From: Acidicapsa ligni
GTDB lineage: Bacteria > Acidobacteriota > Terriglobia > Terriglobales > Acidobacteriaceae
Direction: 5' to 3'
Length of the DNA stretch: 64,000 bases
Assembly (NCBI RefSeq): GCF_025685655.1
Contig: NZ_JAGSYG010000001.1
Span: 372,001-436,000 of the forward strand
Positions 54,169 through 63,344 of this stretch are shown piece by piece. The position numbers were made by a program, and so were the translations under genes. Below the pieces are notes generated by a model that saw only the letters and a program-made list of their open reading frames with translations, was not told where the DNA came from and searched no databases. The number at the start of each line of letters is the position of its first letter. Within the stretch, counting starts at the first letter, position 1.

Positions 54169-55539
54169 CTAAGCTACATCGGTGCGGCTATCCTCGTGTC
54201 CCAGGCGACCCTCCATACCGGCTCCCATGCCAGTCCCTAGCTCAGCCGCCAGTTCAGCCCCCCGGTCAGCATGGAGCGCCGCACGCACCTGCTTCTTGAT
54301 CGCCGCTCGTCTTTCAGCGTTGCCGCGTATCCCCAGCACTCCGCTGAAAGTAACCTCAGGCATCAGCGTCTGCTGGCAATCTCTGCCCGCATGCTTAGCC
54401 TGGTAAAGAGCCTCGTCCGCGCGCGCAATCAACGTCATCACATCGTCCTCAGGACCAGCCTCCGTGACCCCCACGCTCAGCGTAAGCTGGTGCGGAGTAC
54501 CCGGCAGATCCAGATCCCCCGTCGCTCGTCGCAGGCGCTCCATCACAAGCGTCGCCTCTACATTTGAAGTCTGTGGCAGCACCACCAGGAACTCATCCCC
54601 GCCATATCGCCCCAGGTAATCGCAGTTGCGTAGGCGCTTGCTAATGGCCGCCGCAATCTCCCGGATCGCCGCATTGCCTCTCGTATGTCCCAGCGTGTCG
54701 TTGATCTCCTTGAAATAATCGACATCCACCAGCGCAATCGACAGCTTTTGTTCATGCCGCATGCTTCGCGCTAACTCCAGCGTCAGCCGCGCCTCAATTC
54801 CTCGCCGATTGAACGCGCCCGACAGCGCATCCAACTCCATCGCTTCCCTGCTCCGCGTGATCATCTCGTTGCTCGTCATGAGCAAAAAGCAAAATCCCGA
54901 AGCACAGAGAAACAGAATCGTCGCCACCATCGTCGATGTCTGCATAGCATTCGCCGCCTGGTAATTCGAGGGCGCTCCACGCAGCACCGTCTCCACCATG
55001 CGTTCCAGGGTAAAGGCCGCATAAAGGCCCATAAAGCTTCCCAGGAACAGCATCGTCCCGCGGCTGACCGACGTGCGCGAGCGCTTCAGCAACTCATACG
55101 CAGCCATCCCCTGCAGCATCGCGGAAAACACCGTCATCGCCACAATGCGCGGCACAACATCATCTCGAACTTCGCTGTAGTAAGCCACCACTCCCAGGCT
55201 CACCGCAGCCGAAACGCACACCAGCCGCAACCGGCTCTTCCCATCGACGAACCGCATAACGCCGTTATAAATAAGCGAATAAGCTAGCAGCGCCATCAGG
55301 TTGCCGATCAGAATGGACACAGACGCAGAAATATCCCCCCGCAGCATCAGCAGCAGAGTGCAAGGCACGCCAAATGCAAATCCCAGCGCCGTGGATCGCA
55401 CTCCGCGCACTCCCGGGCAAACCCGGTTCATCCAGAAAAAGACCAAGGCAAATGTCACTGTCAGCAGGCTCTGACAGAGGAGCAAAGTTCGGCTATCAAA
55501 CCAGGAAAGTAGGTACATGGGTAACCGAAGTAACCTCAA
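54169..55539 (-). CDS. Membrane-bound diguanylate cyclase (GGDEF)
   Basis: The 456-aa protein has about seven hydrophobic segments (roughly 19-36 to 200-222), then a GGDEF domain. The active site reads RYGGDEF (GGDEF at 313-317), and the product-inhibition site RNCD (304-307) lies 5 residues before it, so the enzyme is predicted active and feedback-inhibited by c-di-GMP. The 60 C-terminal residues are Ala/Glu/Gly-rich and not assigned. It stands as a single gene. Confidence 0.93.
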   Translation of the reverse strand: MRLLRLPMYLLSWFDSRTLLLCQSLLTVTFALVFFWMNRVCPGVRGVRSTALGFAFGVPCTLLLMLRGDISASVSILIGNLMALLAYSLIYNGVMRFVDGKSRLRLVCVSAAVSLGVVAYYSEVRDDVVPRIVAMTVFSAMLQGMAAYELLKRSRTSVSRGTMLFLGSFMGLYAAFTLERMVETVLRGAPSNYQAANAMQTSTMVATILFLCASGFCFLLMTSNEMITRSREAMELDALSGAFNRRGIEARLTLELARSMRHEQKLSIALVDVDYFKEINDTLGHTRGNAAIREIAAAISKRLRNCDYLGRYGGDEFLVVLPQTSNVEATLVMERLRRATGDLDLPGTPHQLTLSVGVTEAGPEDDVMTLIARADEALYQAKHAGRDCQQTLMPEVTFSGVLGIRGNAERRAAIKKQVRAALHADRGAELAAELGTGMGAGMEGRLGHEDSRTDVA

Positions 55540-55634
55540 GTTTTCCCAATTCTAGCCGACTTCTGGATTTTTACAGCAAATATTTGAATAACTTCTACGA
55601 TTTCCTTTGACAGTCACCAGTTACCATAAATTTC

Positions 55635-56339
55635 ATGGGCATACATATTCCTGGTGGCAACCGGGTAGCTTTCTTTGGAGGAAGCTTCGATCCGCCACAT
55701 CTCGGACACATCTCCATTGCCCGCGCTGCCCAGCAAACCCTGGCCCTGGATCAGGTTCTCTTCGCGCCCGTAGGTCTCCAACCCCTCAAGCCCTCCGGTT
55801 CCACCGCCAGCTTTGAAGATCGCATCGCCATGACGGAACTAGCCATCGCCGATGAACCGAATTTCGCTCTCTCCCTGATCGATTCTCTAATCGACACACC
55901 AGCCCCAACCCCCAACTACACCATCGACACCCTGGCCCAGCTCCGCGCCGAGCTCAACACCCAGTTCAACACAAAGCTCCCGGGCTCAGAACTCTTCCTC
56001 CTCCTCGGCGCCGACTCCTTCCGCAACCTCGCCAACTGGCACCGTGCCTCCGAGATTCCCTTCGCCGCCACGCTCATCGTCGCCTCCCGCCCGGAAGAAG
56101 ACCTGACCACCCCCGGCAACTACCTCCCCGCATCCCTGACCCTAACCTCTACAAACGATCCTCATCACCACCGCATCCATAACTCCACAGGCCAACAAGC
56201 CGACCTATATATACTCCCCGACCTGAACTTCGAAATCAGCGCCACCGAAATACGCGACCAAATTCAAGACCACACCAAACCCCAACTAATCTCCCCCAAA
56301 GTCCTCAACTACATCCAACAACACCACCTCTACCAATAA
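55635..56339 (+). CDS. nadD: Nicotinate-nucleotide adenylyltransferase
   Basis: NadD makes deamido-NAD from nicotinate mononucleotide and ATP. The 234-aa protein has FFGGSFDPPHLGHISIA (HxGH motif), FLLLGADSFRNLANWHRA and the C-terminal ISATEIRDQI, so it is intact. It is the first gene of the rightward nadD-rsfS-rlmH cluster, although a repeat element separates it from rsfS. Confidence 0.95.
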   Translation: MGIHIPGGNRVAFFGGSFDPPHLGHISIARAAQQTLALDQVLFAPVGLQPLKPSGSTASFEDRIAMTELAIADEPNFALSLIDSLIDTPAPTPNYTIDTLAQLRAELNTQFNTKLPGSELFLLLGADSFRNLANWHRASEIPFAATLIVASRPEEDLTTPGNYLPASLTLTSTNDPHHHRIHNSTGQQADLYILPDLNFEISATEIRDQIQDHTKPQLISPKVLNYIQQHHLYQ

Positions 56340-56348
56340 CCAAACCCC

Positions 56349-56516
56349 CAGTTGCCCTGGCTGTTGTCTCTGTAGTTGCACTTGCCTTTGCAGTTGCCTT
56401 GGCCTTTGCAGTTGCCCTTGCCTTTCTGGCTGTCATTCCCGAAGGGAATCTGCTGTTAGCCTTTGCCCCTGCCTAGCCTTTCCATCCATTATTCCCAAAG
56501 GGAATCTGCTGTTCTC
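56349..56516 (+). repeat. Hexamer array + two palindromic cores, copy 11
   Basis: Cores at 56435-56449 and 56491-56505 (second with an AAA loop), 56 bp apart. It fills most of the nadD-rsfS gap. Confidence 0.9.
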
Positions 56517-56613
56517 CGTCCCCCTCACCAACATCCCCAAACAGAACCCAACCATCCACTAACAACAAACCCGATCAACTTACTAACCTGCTACCATAAA
56601 AAGGCCCTTTAAC

Positions 56614-57540
56614 ATGGCGCAGGAGACTCACCCACACATGGCAAGCCAGGAAACCCGCCGTCAGCTTCTCGTCGCCGTAGCCGCATGCGAAGACAAAAAA
56701 GGCGAAGATACCCGCATCCTAGAGCTCGACCCCGCCGACTCCGGCCTCGCCGATTTCTTCCTCATCACCTCGGCCACCAACGACCGCCAGGTTGTAGCCA
56801 TCGCCGACGAGATCGAATACCGTCTCAAGCAGGACTTCGGCCTCTACGCAACCTCCGTCGAAGGCCGCCGTCAAGGCGAGTGGATCCTCCTCGACTACGT
56901 CGACATCGTCATCCATGTCTTCCTCGCCGAGAAGCGCGCCTTCTACGACATCGAGCGCCTGCGCAAATCCGCACGCAACCTCACCGCCGCCGAATTAGAA
57001 GCCGAACTCAAGTCCGCACTCACTGAAAAAACCATTGCCGTGCGCAAAAAATCTACTCCGGCAAAAAAATCAGCCCCAGCTAAAAAATCTGCTAAGCCGC
57101 CTGCAAAAGCTGCTACAACCAAAGCTGCCGTCAAAGCAGCATCCAAGAAGAGCGCCAAAAAATCCTCCCCTGCAAGTAAGGTTGCAAGCAAAACCACTAT
57201 CGCTAAAGGAGATTCCAAAGTGAGCGCCAAACCAGCAAAAGCCGCAGCCAAAAAAGCAGCAGCCACAGCGACAAAAAAAACAGCACCCGCAGTAAAAAAA
57301 GCAGTAACAAAAACGCCGGCCAAGAAGGTCGTCGCTAAGAAAGCGACCAAGGCAACGAAGGCCGCACCACCAGCCAAGGCCCCGGCAAAAGCCGTAAAGA
57401 AAGCCGCACCCGTAAAGCAAGCGGCTAAGAAAGCAGCCAAGAAGACAGCCTCCAAAGCCGCTCTGGCCCCCAAGGCCCCAGCCCTGATCCAGGGCGCAAA
57501 GGCGATAAGCTTCGGAGCCAAGCCCCCAGTAGTAAAGTGA
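56614..57540 (+). CDS. rsfS: Ribosome silencing factor RsfS with histone-H1-like tail
   Basis: RsfS binds ribosomal protein L14 and blocks joining of the subunits when nutrients are scarce. Residues about 12-125 form the RsfS domain (RILELDPADSGLADFFLITS, QVVAIADEIEYRLKQDFGL, GRRQGEWILLDYVDIVIHVF). From about 140 to 300 the protein is a Lys/Ala/Pro-rich tail (TPAKKSAPAKKSAKPPAKAA and similar) much like histone H1 or bacterial H1-like proteins; ordinary RsfS is only 105-120 aa. The tail should be disordered and bind nucleic acid, perhaps rRNA. The start may be the second ATG (56638), which has AGGAG upstream. It lies between nadD and rlmH, the usual context. Confidence 0.93.
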   Translation: MAQETHPHMASQETRRQLLVAVAACEDKKGEDTRILELDPADSGLADFFLITSATNDRQVVAIADEIEYRLKQDFGLYATSVEGRRQGEWILLDYVDIVIHVFLAEKRAFYDIERLRKSARNLTAAELEAELKSALTEKTIAVRKKSTPAKKSAPAKKSAKPPAKAATTKAAVKAASKKSAKKSSPASKVASKTTIAKGDSKVSAKPAKAAAKKAAATATKKTAPAVKKAVTKTPAKKVVAKKATKATKAAPPAKAPAKAVKKAAPVKQAAKKAAKKTASKAALAPKAPALIQGAKAISFGAKPPVVK

Positions 57541-57601
57541 GGACACCACCAGTAGCACTCAACAGCGAATCCATGTAGGCATTGCTGAAGCTGGATGTCA
57601 C

Positions 57602-57647
57602 AAAGAGAGCGGGGAAGGCCAATCGGCCTTCCCCCGCTCTCTTTGTG
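57602..57647. terminator. Strong bidirectional terminator between rsfS and rlmH
   Basis: A stem of about 20 bp (AAAGAGAGCGGGG-AAGGCC / GGCCTT-CCCCCGCTCTCTTT) with a 4-nt loop, ending in TTTGTG. It separates rsfS from rlmH even though they belong to a conserved cluster. Confidence 0.85.
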
Positions 57648-57677
57648 CTCATCCCTCGTTACACTGGATGCACCGGC

Positions 57678-58136
57678 ATGCAACTAACCCTCGCCCATAT
57701 CGGCCCCAAACAGGCAAAATCCGGCCCCAAATCCGGCTACGATTCCCTCACCCGTCTTTATCTGGACCGCATCGCCCCCTACAATCCCATCCAGTCGGAA
57801 GCCTTCCCCACCGAAACCGCCTTCCTCGCCTGGCTCGGCAAGCAGCACACGCGCGTCCCCGCCCTGCCCATTCTTCTCGACCGCCAGGGCAAGCAGCTTT
57901 CCTCCTCAGAACTAGCTCACTGGTTGGGCAGCCGCCGTGACCAGGGCGCTCAGCACCTCATCTTCGCCATCGGACCACCCGACGGCTGGTCCGATGCAGC
58001 TCTCGCGCAAGCCCATTTCAAACTCTCCTTCGGCCCCATCACCCTGCCCCACGAACTAGCCCGGCTAGTCCTCGCCGAACAACTTTATCGCGCCTGTACA
58101 ATCCTCTCTGGCCACCCCTACCACTCCGGCCACTAG
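57678..58136 (+). CDS. rlmH: 23S rRNA pseudouridine-1915 N3-methyltransferase
   Basis: RlmH methylates a pseudouridine in helix 69 of 23S rRNA. The 152-aa protein has the SPOUT-family C-terminal motifs LIFAIGPPDGWSDAA and FGPITLPHELARLVLAEQLYRA with HPYH at the end. The usual IGGP motif reads IGPP here. The ATG at 57678 was chosen over an upstream ATG at 57582, whose extra codons run through the terminator. Length matches the family. Confidence 0.92.
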   Translation: MQLTLAHIGPKQAKSGPKSGYDSLTRLYLDRIAPYNPIQSEAFPTETAFLAWLGKQHTRVPALPILLDRQGKQLSSSELAHWLGSRRDQGAQHLIFAIGPPDGWSDAALAQAHFKLSFGPITLPHELARLVLAEQLYRACTILSGHPYHSGH

Positions 58137-58212
58137 AGCAACTCACGGTAGTAATTCAGCGCTTCTGTTTTGTAACTCGCTGCGGTAGCAATTTTTCAAA
58201 AGGAGTAACTCC

Positions 58213-58761
58213 ATGACCGACTCCCATTCTGAATCCCGAAAAGGCCTCATCCTCATCAACACCGGCCCCGGCAAAGGTAAAACCACCGCCGCCCTCGGCA
58301 CCGGTCTCCGCGCCGTCGGAGTAGGCATGCGCGTCCTCATGCTCCAGTTCCTCAAAGGCTCCTGGCATTACGGTGAACTCGACGCCGTCCACTCCTTCGG
58401 CGACAACTTCATCCTCAAGCAACTAGGCCGCGGATTCGTCAAAGTAGGCGGCGCCGAAACCGACCCCGAAGACCTCAGGATGGTTCACGAAGCATGGGAA
58501 GAGTCCAAAGCAGCCATACTCTCCGGCGAATGGGACTTGGTCATCCTCGACGAAATCAACTACGCCATAGGCTACGGCATGTTAGACCCCGCAGAAGTAG
58601 CCAAAACCCTCCTCGAACGCCCCGAAATGGTCCACGTAATCCTGACCGGCCGCAACGCCCACCCTACCCTGATCGAGATAGCCGACACAGTCACCGAGAT
58701 GCGCGAAGTAAAACACGCCTACCAAAAAGGCATCCTCGCCCAACGCGGCATCGAATACTAA
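58213..58761 (+). CDS. cobO: Cob(I)alamin adenosyltransferase
   Basis: CobO/BtuR transfers the adenosyl group of ATP to cobalamin. The 182-aa protein has the P-loop GPGKGKTT at residues 18-25, DLVILDEINYAIGYGML and LTGRNAHPTLIEIAD. AAGGAG precedes the ATG. No other cobalamin gene is near and I see no cobalamin riboswitch in the 76-nt gap upstream. Confidence 0.95.
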   Translation: MTDSHSESRKGLILINTGPGKGKTTAALGTGLRAVGVGMRVLMLQFLKGSWHYGELDAVHSFGDNFILKQLGRGFVKVGGAETDPEDLRMVHEAWEESKAAILSGEWDLVILDEINYAIGYGMLDPAEVAKTLLERPEMVHVILTGRNAHPTLIEIADTVTEMREVKHAYQKGILAQRGIEY

Positions 58762-58805
58762 GACAGCCAGTAAGTTATAAAAGCACTAAGTAAGTTCGCC
58801 GTCGC

Positions 58806-58955
58806 CCCTGCAGTTGCAGTTGTAGTTGCCCTTGTAGCTGTAGTTGCAGTTCTGTCTGTCATTCCCGAAGGGAATCTGCTTCTTCCGTTGCCGTTGTAGT
58901 TGCCATTGCCCTTGCAGTTCTGTCTGTCATTCCCGAAGGGATCTGCTGTTAGCCC
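58806..58955 (+). repeat. Hexamer array + two palindromic cores, copy 12
   Basis: First core at 58861-58875; second at 58929-58942 has lost one base (GGGAT for GGGAAT). The cores are 68 bp apart. It sits between convergent genes. Confidence 0.9.
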
Positions 58956-58990
58956 TCCATCCGCCACACCAAAAGCAAATCCCCCCAAAC

Positions 58991-61123
58991 TCAAGGCATC
59001 AACTGAAAATTCCCCAACAGAAGCTGCGTATTATCCGTCTCAATAACCAACCCCCGCGTACTATCCACCATGTACAAAGTAAAACTATTCACACTCGCAG
59101 GAGCAGCCGTACTAAACCCCGTAAACGTTCCTGGAAACACCCCATCCGAACCCGCCGTAAATGCCCCTGAAAATCCAAAGTCCGCCGGATTGTTATTCAA
59201 AGTCGCATAGCCCGTCAAAGCATTCGACCCACTCCCTGCCACCGAAGCAAACGACCCCAGCACCACCCCCTGCGAAGCAGTCGTAGATTGCGTCGAATTG
59301 ATCCCCTGGGCAGCATTCAATCCATAACTCCCACTCAGCGAAGCCGCACTGAATCCACCCGCCTGCTGCTGAAACGCCTCTCCGGCTAACTGATCGTTCA
59401 TATCGTTCGAGAGAATCAATCCACCGCCCGCCCCGGCATACAGCCACAGCGAGTAATTGAACGTATTCCCATCCGTTAAATTCGACAAGGTAACTCGCCC
59501 ATTGGCATCAATCGCATAACTCCCGGTAAATGCAATCGGAGCCTGCGCAGCCTTACCCGTCTGTTCATTCCAATTAAGCTTGCCCGTAACTCCCCCACTC
59601 GCATCCGCAGTAAGTACACCCGCAACCTGCAGCGTTCCACTCTGCCCCTCGCCGGATAACCCAAACACATAACTGTTTCCCGCCAGCGAACTGTTACCGA
59701 ACTTACCCGTACTACTCCCCTGCCCCAGCGCAACTCCTCCCTGCACACCAAGAAAGAGATCGCCCGCCGTCTCCAGCAATCGGATATGCGTAGCATCCAC
59801 CACGTATCCAACCAGGTACAGCGACTGCAGAACAGACGCAGTACCCGGCATCAATTGAAACTCCACTCGCCCAAAGGCATCCGGCGAAGATACCGTGCTG
59901 GCTGCCAGGGTTGCTTTTCCTGACTGGCCGCTCGCGCCATCCAGAACATCCAGCTCCGTGCCCGCCCCTGAAATTCCACCAGCACCATCCACATTCAGCA
60001 CTCCGCCAATCGACGCAGGTTGGCCGAACTTGTCCACGCCATAAGTGGACACAGCATACCCACCCGCAGGCGCAGCAGCACTCGTCTGCAACTCCAGCGT
60101 TCCATCCCCCAGCGAACCATAAAGCTGCCCGACAAACCCCTGCGAACCCGCTGTAACCATCCCATTCAGCGTTTCAGTAGCCCCCCCAAGGTTGAGACTA
60201 ATCAGCAACGCGCCACTCGGAGCCGTAGCATAACTCCCGCCCGTAATCGGCTGAGTTTGTGTATCGGAGCTAGCACCATTATCCGAGTCATTGTTATAGA
60301 AGATAGAGTCCTGCTCGCCGCCGGTGACAGCTCCATTCTTAGCCACAAAAACACCAGTCGTAAATGAGGACTGAAGCCCCGACGGCCCCGATAGCTGGAA
60401 CACATAACTTCCATTCGCCAGCGTTGGACCCGGCGCAGTAATCACCACATTCGCCGAAGCCGACTTAGTCGTATCCGTCATCGAAGTGATAGTTATAGTT
60501 ACACTGCCACCGGCAGGAACCGTCGCCGGAGCCGTATACATAGTCTGAGCTTCGCTCGTAGTGCTCGTCGGATTGAACGATCCACAACTCCCCCCGCCGC
60601 AACTCACTGCCCACGTCACTTCCGGATTGGCAGAGACATCGTTGGCAATTGCCGCGCTCAACGTGATCGTTGAACCAGCTTCCACCGACGCAGGCATCGG
60701 AGCATAGAAAGAAACAACAATCGGAATAGGCGGGACAATCGTGACCGTCGCAGAAATAGATTTCGTTGTATCTTCCGTAGCCGTTGCAGTAATCGTCACC
60801 GTAGTTCCCGCAGGAATGTTCGATGGCGCAGTATAAGTAACAGGGCTGCTGCTCAACGTAGGATTTGTGTCGAAACTTCCGCAAGCCCCCGCGCTGCTGC
60901 AAGTCACCGACCACGAGACCAGCGATGTCCCGTTTCCGTTGACCACTCCAGCCGAAAACGTCGCAGAAGATTTCACCGCCATCGACGTAGGCGGAGCACC
61001 GAGGAATAACACCGAGAGAGGTTTCGATGGCGGCGAAATTGGAGGCTGGCTCCCGATGCCACATCCACTTAGTCCAAGCGCACTAATGCCACAAAAGAGA
61101 AGAGCAAACATGCGGAATCGCAT
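58991..61123 (-). CDS. Lipoprotein with Ig-like domains
   Basis: The 710-aa protein has a lipoprotein signal peptide with lipobox LSGC (Cys about 21). Residues 40-230 contain two similar bacterial Ig-like units (TCSSAGACGSFDTNPTLSSS and SCGGGSCGSFNPTSTTSEA), and the rest is a long Gly/Ser/Ala-rich beta region with several repeated-looking strands (LAGNSYVFGLSGEGQSGTLQ, LANGSYVFQLSGPSGLQSS). It should be anchored to a membrane and face outward. Acidobacteria encode many such proteins; I know no function for it. Confidence 0.82.
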   Translation of the reverse strand: MRFRMFALLFCGISALGLSGCGIGSQPPISPPSKPLSVLFLGAPPTSMAVKSSATFSAGVVNGNGTSLVSWSVTCSSAGACGSFDTNPTLSSSPVTYTAPSNIPAGTTVTITATATEDTTKSISATVTIVPPIPIVVSFYAPMPASVEAGSTITLSAAIANDVSANPEVTWAVSCGGGSCGSFNPTSTTSEAQTMYTAPATVPAGGSVTITITSMTDTTKSASANVVITAPGPTLANGSYVFQLSGPSGLQSSFTTGVFVAKNGAVTGGEQDSIFYNNDSDNGASSDTQTQPITGGSYATAPSGALLISLNLGGATETLNGMVTAGSQGFVGQLYGSLGDGTLELQTSAAAPAGGYAVSTYGVDKFGQPASIGGVLNVDGAGGISGAGTELDVLDGASGQSGKATLAASTVSSPDAFGRVEFQLMPGTASVLQSLYLVGYVVDATHIRLLETAGDLFLGVQGGVALGQGSSTGKFGNSSLAGNSYVFGLSGEGQSGTLQVAGVLTADASGGVTGKLNWNEQTGKAAQAPIAFTGSYAIDANGRVTLSNLTDGNTFNYSLWLYAGAGGGLILSNDMNDQLAGEAFQQQAGGFSAASLSGSYGLNAAQGINSTQSTTASQGVVLGSFASVAGSGSNALTGYATLNNNPADFGFSGAFTAGSDGVFPGTFTGFSTAAPASVNSFTLYMVDSTRGLVIETDNTQLLLGNFQLMP

Positions 61124-61452
61124 TCCACACCTCGGTTTCGATCAATGCCGGCAACCATTAAGAAACCAGCAGCCAGTCCTGATTACATGGACGTAAGTAA
61201 TTGGAAATAAGTCAAAAGTATTTACAGCAATAATCTATCTAACCTAATACCACCCAAAGCTCTAACCCAGAATCCACTGTCAGCCCGAGCCCAAGCAGTT
61301 GCCCTAACCGTTGCAGTTGCTTTTGCTGTTGCCCTTGCCCTTCTGTCTGTCATTCCCGAAGGGAATCTGCTGTTAGCAGTTGCCCTTGTCTTTGCCTTGC
61401 CCTTCTATCCGTCATTCCCAAAAGAAAATCTGCTGTTCCCAACCAAAGCCTC
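61124..61452. other. Intergenic region with repeat copy 13
   Basis: Contains the promoter zone of the leftward lipoprotein gene (61124-61290) and the repeat. No gene is visible. Confidence 0.3.
61294..61440 (+). repeat. Hexamer array + two palindromic cores, copy 13
   Basis: First core at 61352-61366; a degenerate second one (ATTCCCAAAAGAAAAT) starts at 61414, 62 bp later. It lies just after the 3' end of the aldolase gene. Confidence 0.9.
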
Positions 61453-62175
61453 TCACAAAACCAACCCAGCCCGATCCTCAACCTCAGCCGCCTCTTCAAT
61501 CTCCATAGCAATCCCCGCATTCCGCAGATACCTCGCCCGCGCCGCATGCAACTGTTCCACCTGCTCCACCTCAAGCGGCTGCGCGGACCCAAGCTGATGT
61601 GCCACCAGCGCCACCTGCGCCAGGTGTTCCACCGTCTCCATCTTTAGAAAGGCATCCGTCAGCGTTTCGCCATAACTAACCACGCCATGATTCGCCATCA
61701 AAATCGCGTCATGCCCCAGGATATGCGGCACCAGGCTCGCAGCCACCTCATCCGTCCCCGTAGTCGCATAACTAGCCAGCGGAACAACCCCCAGCGTCAT
61801 CACCGCTTCCTGGCAAAGCATCTCGTCCAGCGCTCGTCCCGAACAGGCAAAAGCCGTAGCGATCGGCGGATGCGAATGAACCACCGCTCCCACATCCGCG
61901 CGCCGATGGTAGACGGCGAGATGCATACTGATCTCGCTCGTCACCTTCCGCGTTCCTTCGAGCAGGCCGCCGTGCATGTCCACAATCACCATGTCGGAAG
62001 CCTTCAGCAACGCCTTACTCATCCCCGTAGGCGTTACCAGCAACCGATGCCGATCCAGCCGGACCGACAGGTTCCCCGATGTCCCCGGCGTAAATCCAAG
62101 CCGCCCAAGCCACCTGCTGAATCGCGCCAGTTCTCGCCTTAGTTCTTCTTCCGGCTGGAATGCAAACTCTACCAA
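61453..62175 (-). CDS. Class II aldolase/adducin family protein
   Basis: The 240-aa protein belongs to the L-fuculose-phosphate aldolase family. Zinc-ligand histidines H100 and H102 lie in VVHSHPP and H163 in ANHGVV; E81 in KVTSEISMH fits the catalytic acid, and SGNLSVRL is the phosphate-binding region. It should cleave or rearrange a phosphorylated sugar or methylthioribulose-type substrate, which cannot be fixed by sequence. It is followed upstream by a radical SAM gene 41 nt away on the same strand, so they may be co-transcribed. Confidence 0.9.
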   Translation of the reverse strand: MVEFAFQPEEELRRELARFSRWLGRLGFTPGTSGNLSVRLDRHRLLVTPTGMSKALLKASDMVIVDMHGGLLEGTRKVTSEISMHLAVYHRRADVGAVVHSHPPIATAFACSGRALDEMLCQEAVMTLGVVPLASYATTGTDEVAASLVPHILGHDAILMANHGVVSYGETLTDAFLKMETVEHLAQVALVAHQLGSAQPLEVEQVEQLHAARARYLRNAGIAMEIEEAAEVEDRAGLVL

Positions 62176-62216
62176 AATGTCGCTCCCCTCACGTTGCTTG
62201 CGTCCTCAGGATTTCG

Positions 62217-63242
62217 TTACAGAATCTTGAACGGTGTCTGCTCCGCATGCAACATCGGCTTCGGAGAAACAAACCCCTGCAGCCTGCGCCAGCCTTTACC
62301 GATCCTGTCCGAAGCCAGAAAAAGATGTCCTGCCGTCAATCGTCCAAGTACCTTATGATGCCCTACCGCCGCCAACCCCATTGAAGCTATGCATCCACAC
62401 TGCTCGCAATCCGGCGTGCCCCCAAACTGGCACGGCGTAATCTGCGTAGTCAGGTCCGCTGAAATCGTTTCCGTCGTTCGTGCAAAGATACATTCCTCCG
62501 GGCTCTTTGGAGGAGATGCAATTTCATCGATCACGACTTCGGGCATGTCCAATACAGGATATGCCACCCGCAGCAGCCTCAGTTCCGCAATCACCCTTGC
62601 CCGCTGCGCAGGTGTAAGAATCTCCGCATCCGTCGCGCCCAACTGCGGAGTAAAAATACTGAACCACACCTTTTGAATCTCCGGCCTGCTGCTCCAAAAA
62701 TGAAGAAATTCATTCAGATAGCCAGGGCGTTCAACAATCTGCGAAGTAATCGTGCAATGAATCGTAACCTTCGCCCCCTGTATATTCTTCAGAATCCGCT
62801 CATAAGTAGCCGGCTTACGTCTCTCATCATGCTCCGGCTGCAATCCATCGATCGACACCACGACATTCAACTTCTTGTACTTCTGCCACGCCGCCGGTAT
62901 CTCGCGAAACGCGCTCGTCACAATCTGCGTATGAATTCCCCGCTTATCCATCTCCGGCAGCAGCAGCTCCAACTCGCGATATCGCACCAGCGGATCTCCC
63001 CCCACCAGCGACACATGCAGCGGCCTATGTTCATCGACCACCGCAAGCACCTTTGCCACCAGCTCATCGCCTTTAAAATCCGATAGCTGACGCAGTTGCG
63101 TCGATCCACCCAGATGAGCAGCATCGAAAGCGTAACAGCCGGGGCATCGTAGTGGACATTCTTTGGTAATCTCAATCGAAAGCGACGGTGCGCGTCCCGA
63201 TAAAATCGACGCCCAGGCCTGGACAACTTCAGATGTTTTCAT
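62217..63242 (-). CDS. Radical SAM enzyme with C-terminal cysteine cluster
   Basis: The 341-aa protein carries the radical SAM motif C29-x3-C33-x2-C36 (ITKECPLRCPGCYAFD), SLVGGDPLVRY and VVVSIDGLQPEHDE. Five more cysteines (C251, C271, C279, C282, C284) lie in a C-terminal segment with CQFGGTPDCEQCGC, which could bind a second iron-sulfur cluster in a SPASM/twitch-like way. The substrate is unknown. It is separated from the class II aldolase by 41 nt, suggesting a shared role. Confidence 0.87.
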   Translation of the reverse strand: MKTSEVVQAWASILSGRAPSLSIEITKECPLRCPGCYAFDAAHLGGSTQLRQLSDFKGDELVAKVLAVVDEHRPLHVSLVGGDPLVRYRELELLLPEMDKRGIHTQIVTSAFREIPAAWQKYKKLNVVVSIDGLQPEHDERRKPATYERILKNIQGAKVTIHCTITSQIVERPGYLNEFLHFWSSRPEIQKVWFSIFTPQLGATDAEILTPAQRARVIAELRLLRVAYPVLDMPEVVIDEIASPPKSPEECIFARTTETISADLTTQITPCQFGGTPDCEQCGCIASMGLAAVGHHKVLGRLTAGHLFLASDRIGKGWRRLQGFVSPKPMLHAEQTPFKIL

Positions 63243-63344
63243 GATCTCTCCGACACCGGATCGCCTACACGATCCATGTACTACATGGGATTCTCGCGCG
63301 GCTCAAAAGGAAGCAACGCCGAAAACTTCCACGGAGAACGCCAC

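Noticed and set aside
57582-57677. Upstream start of rlmH
   Set aside because: The extra codons run through the terminator hairpin and the ATG at 57678 gives the family length.
58137-58212. Cobalamin riboswitch before cobO
   Set aside because: The gap is only 76 nt and holds no B12-box-like sequence.
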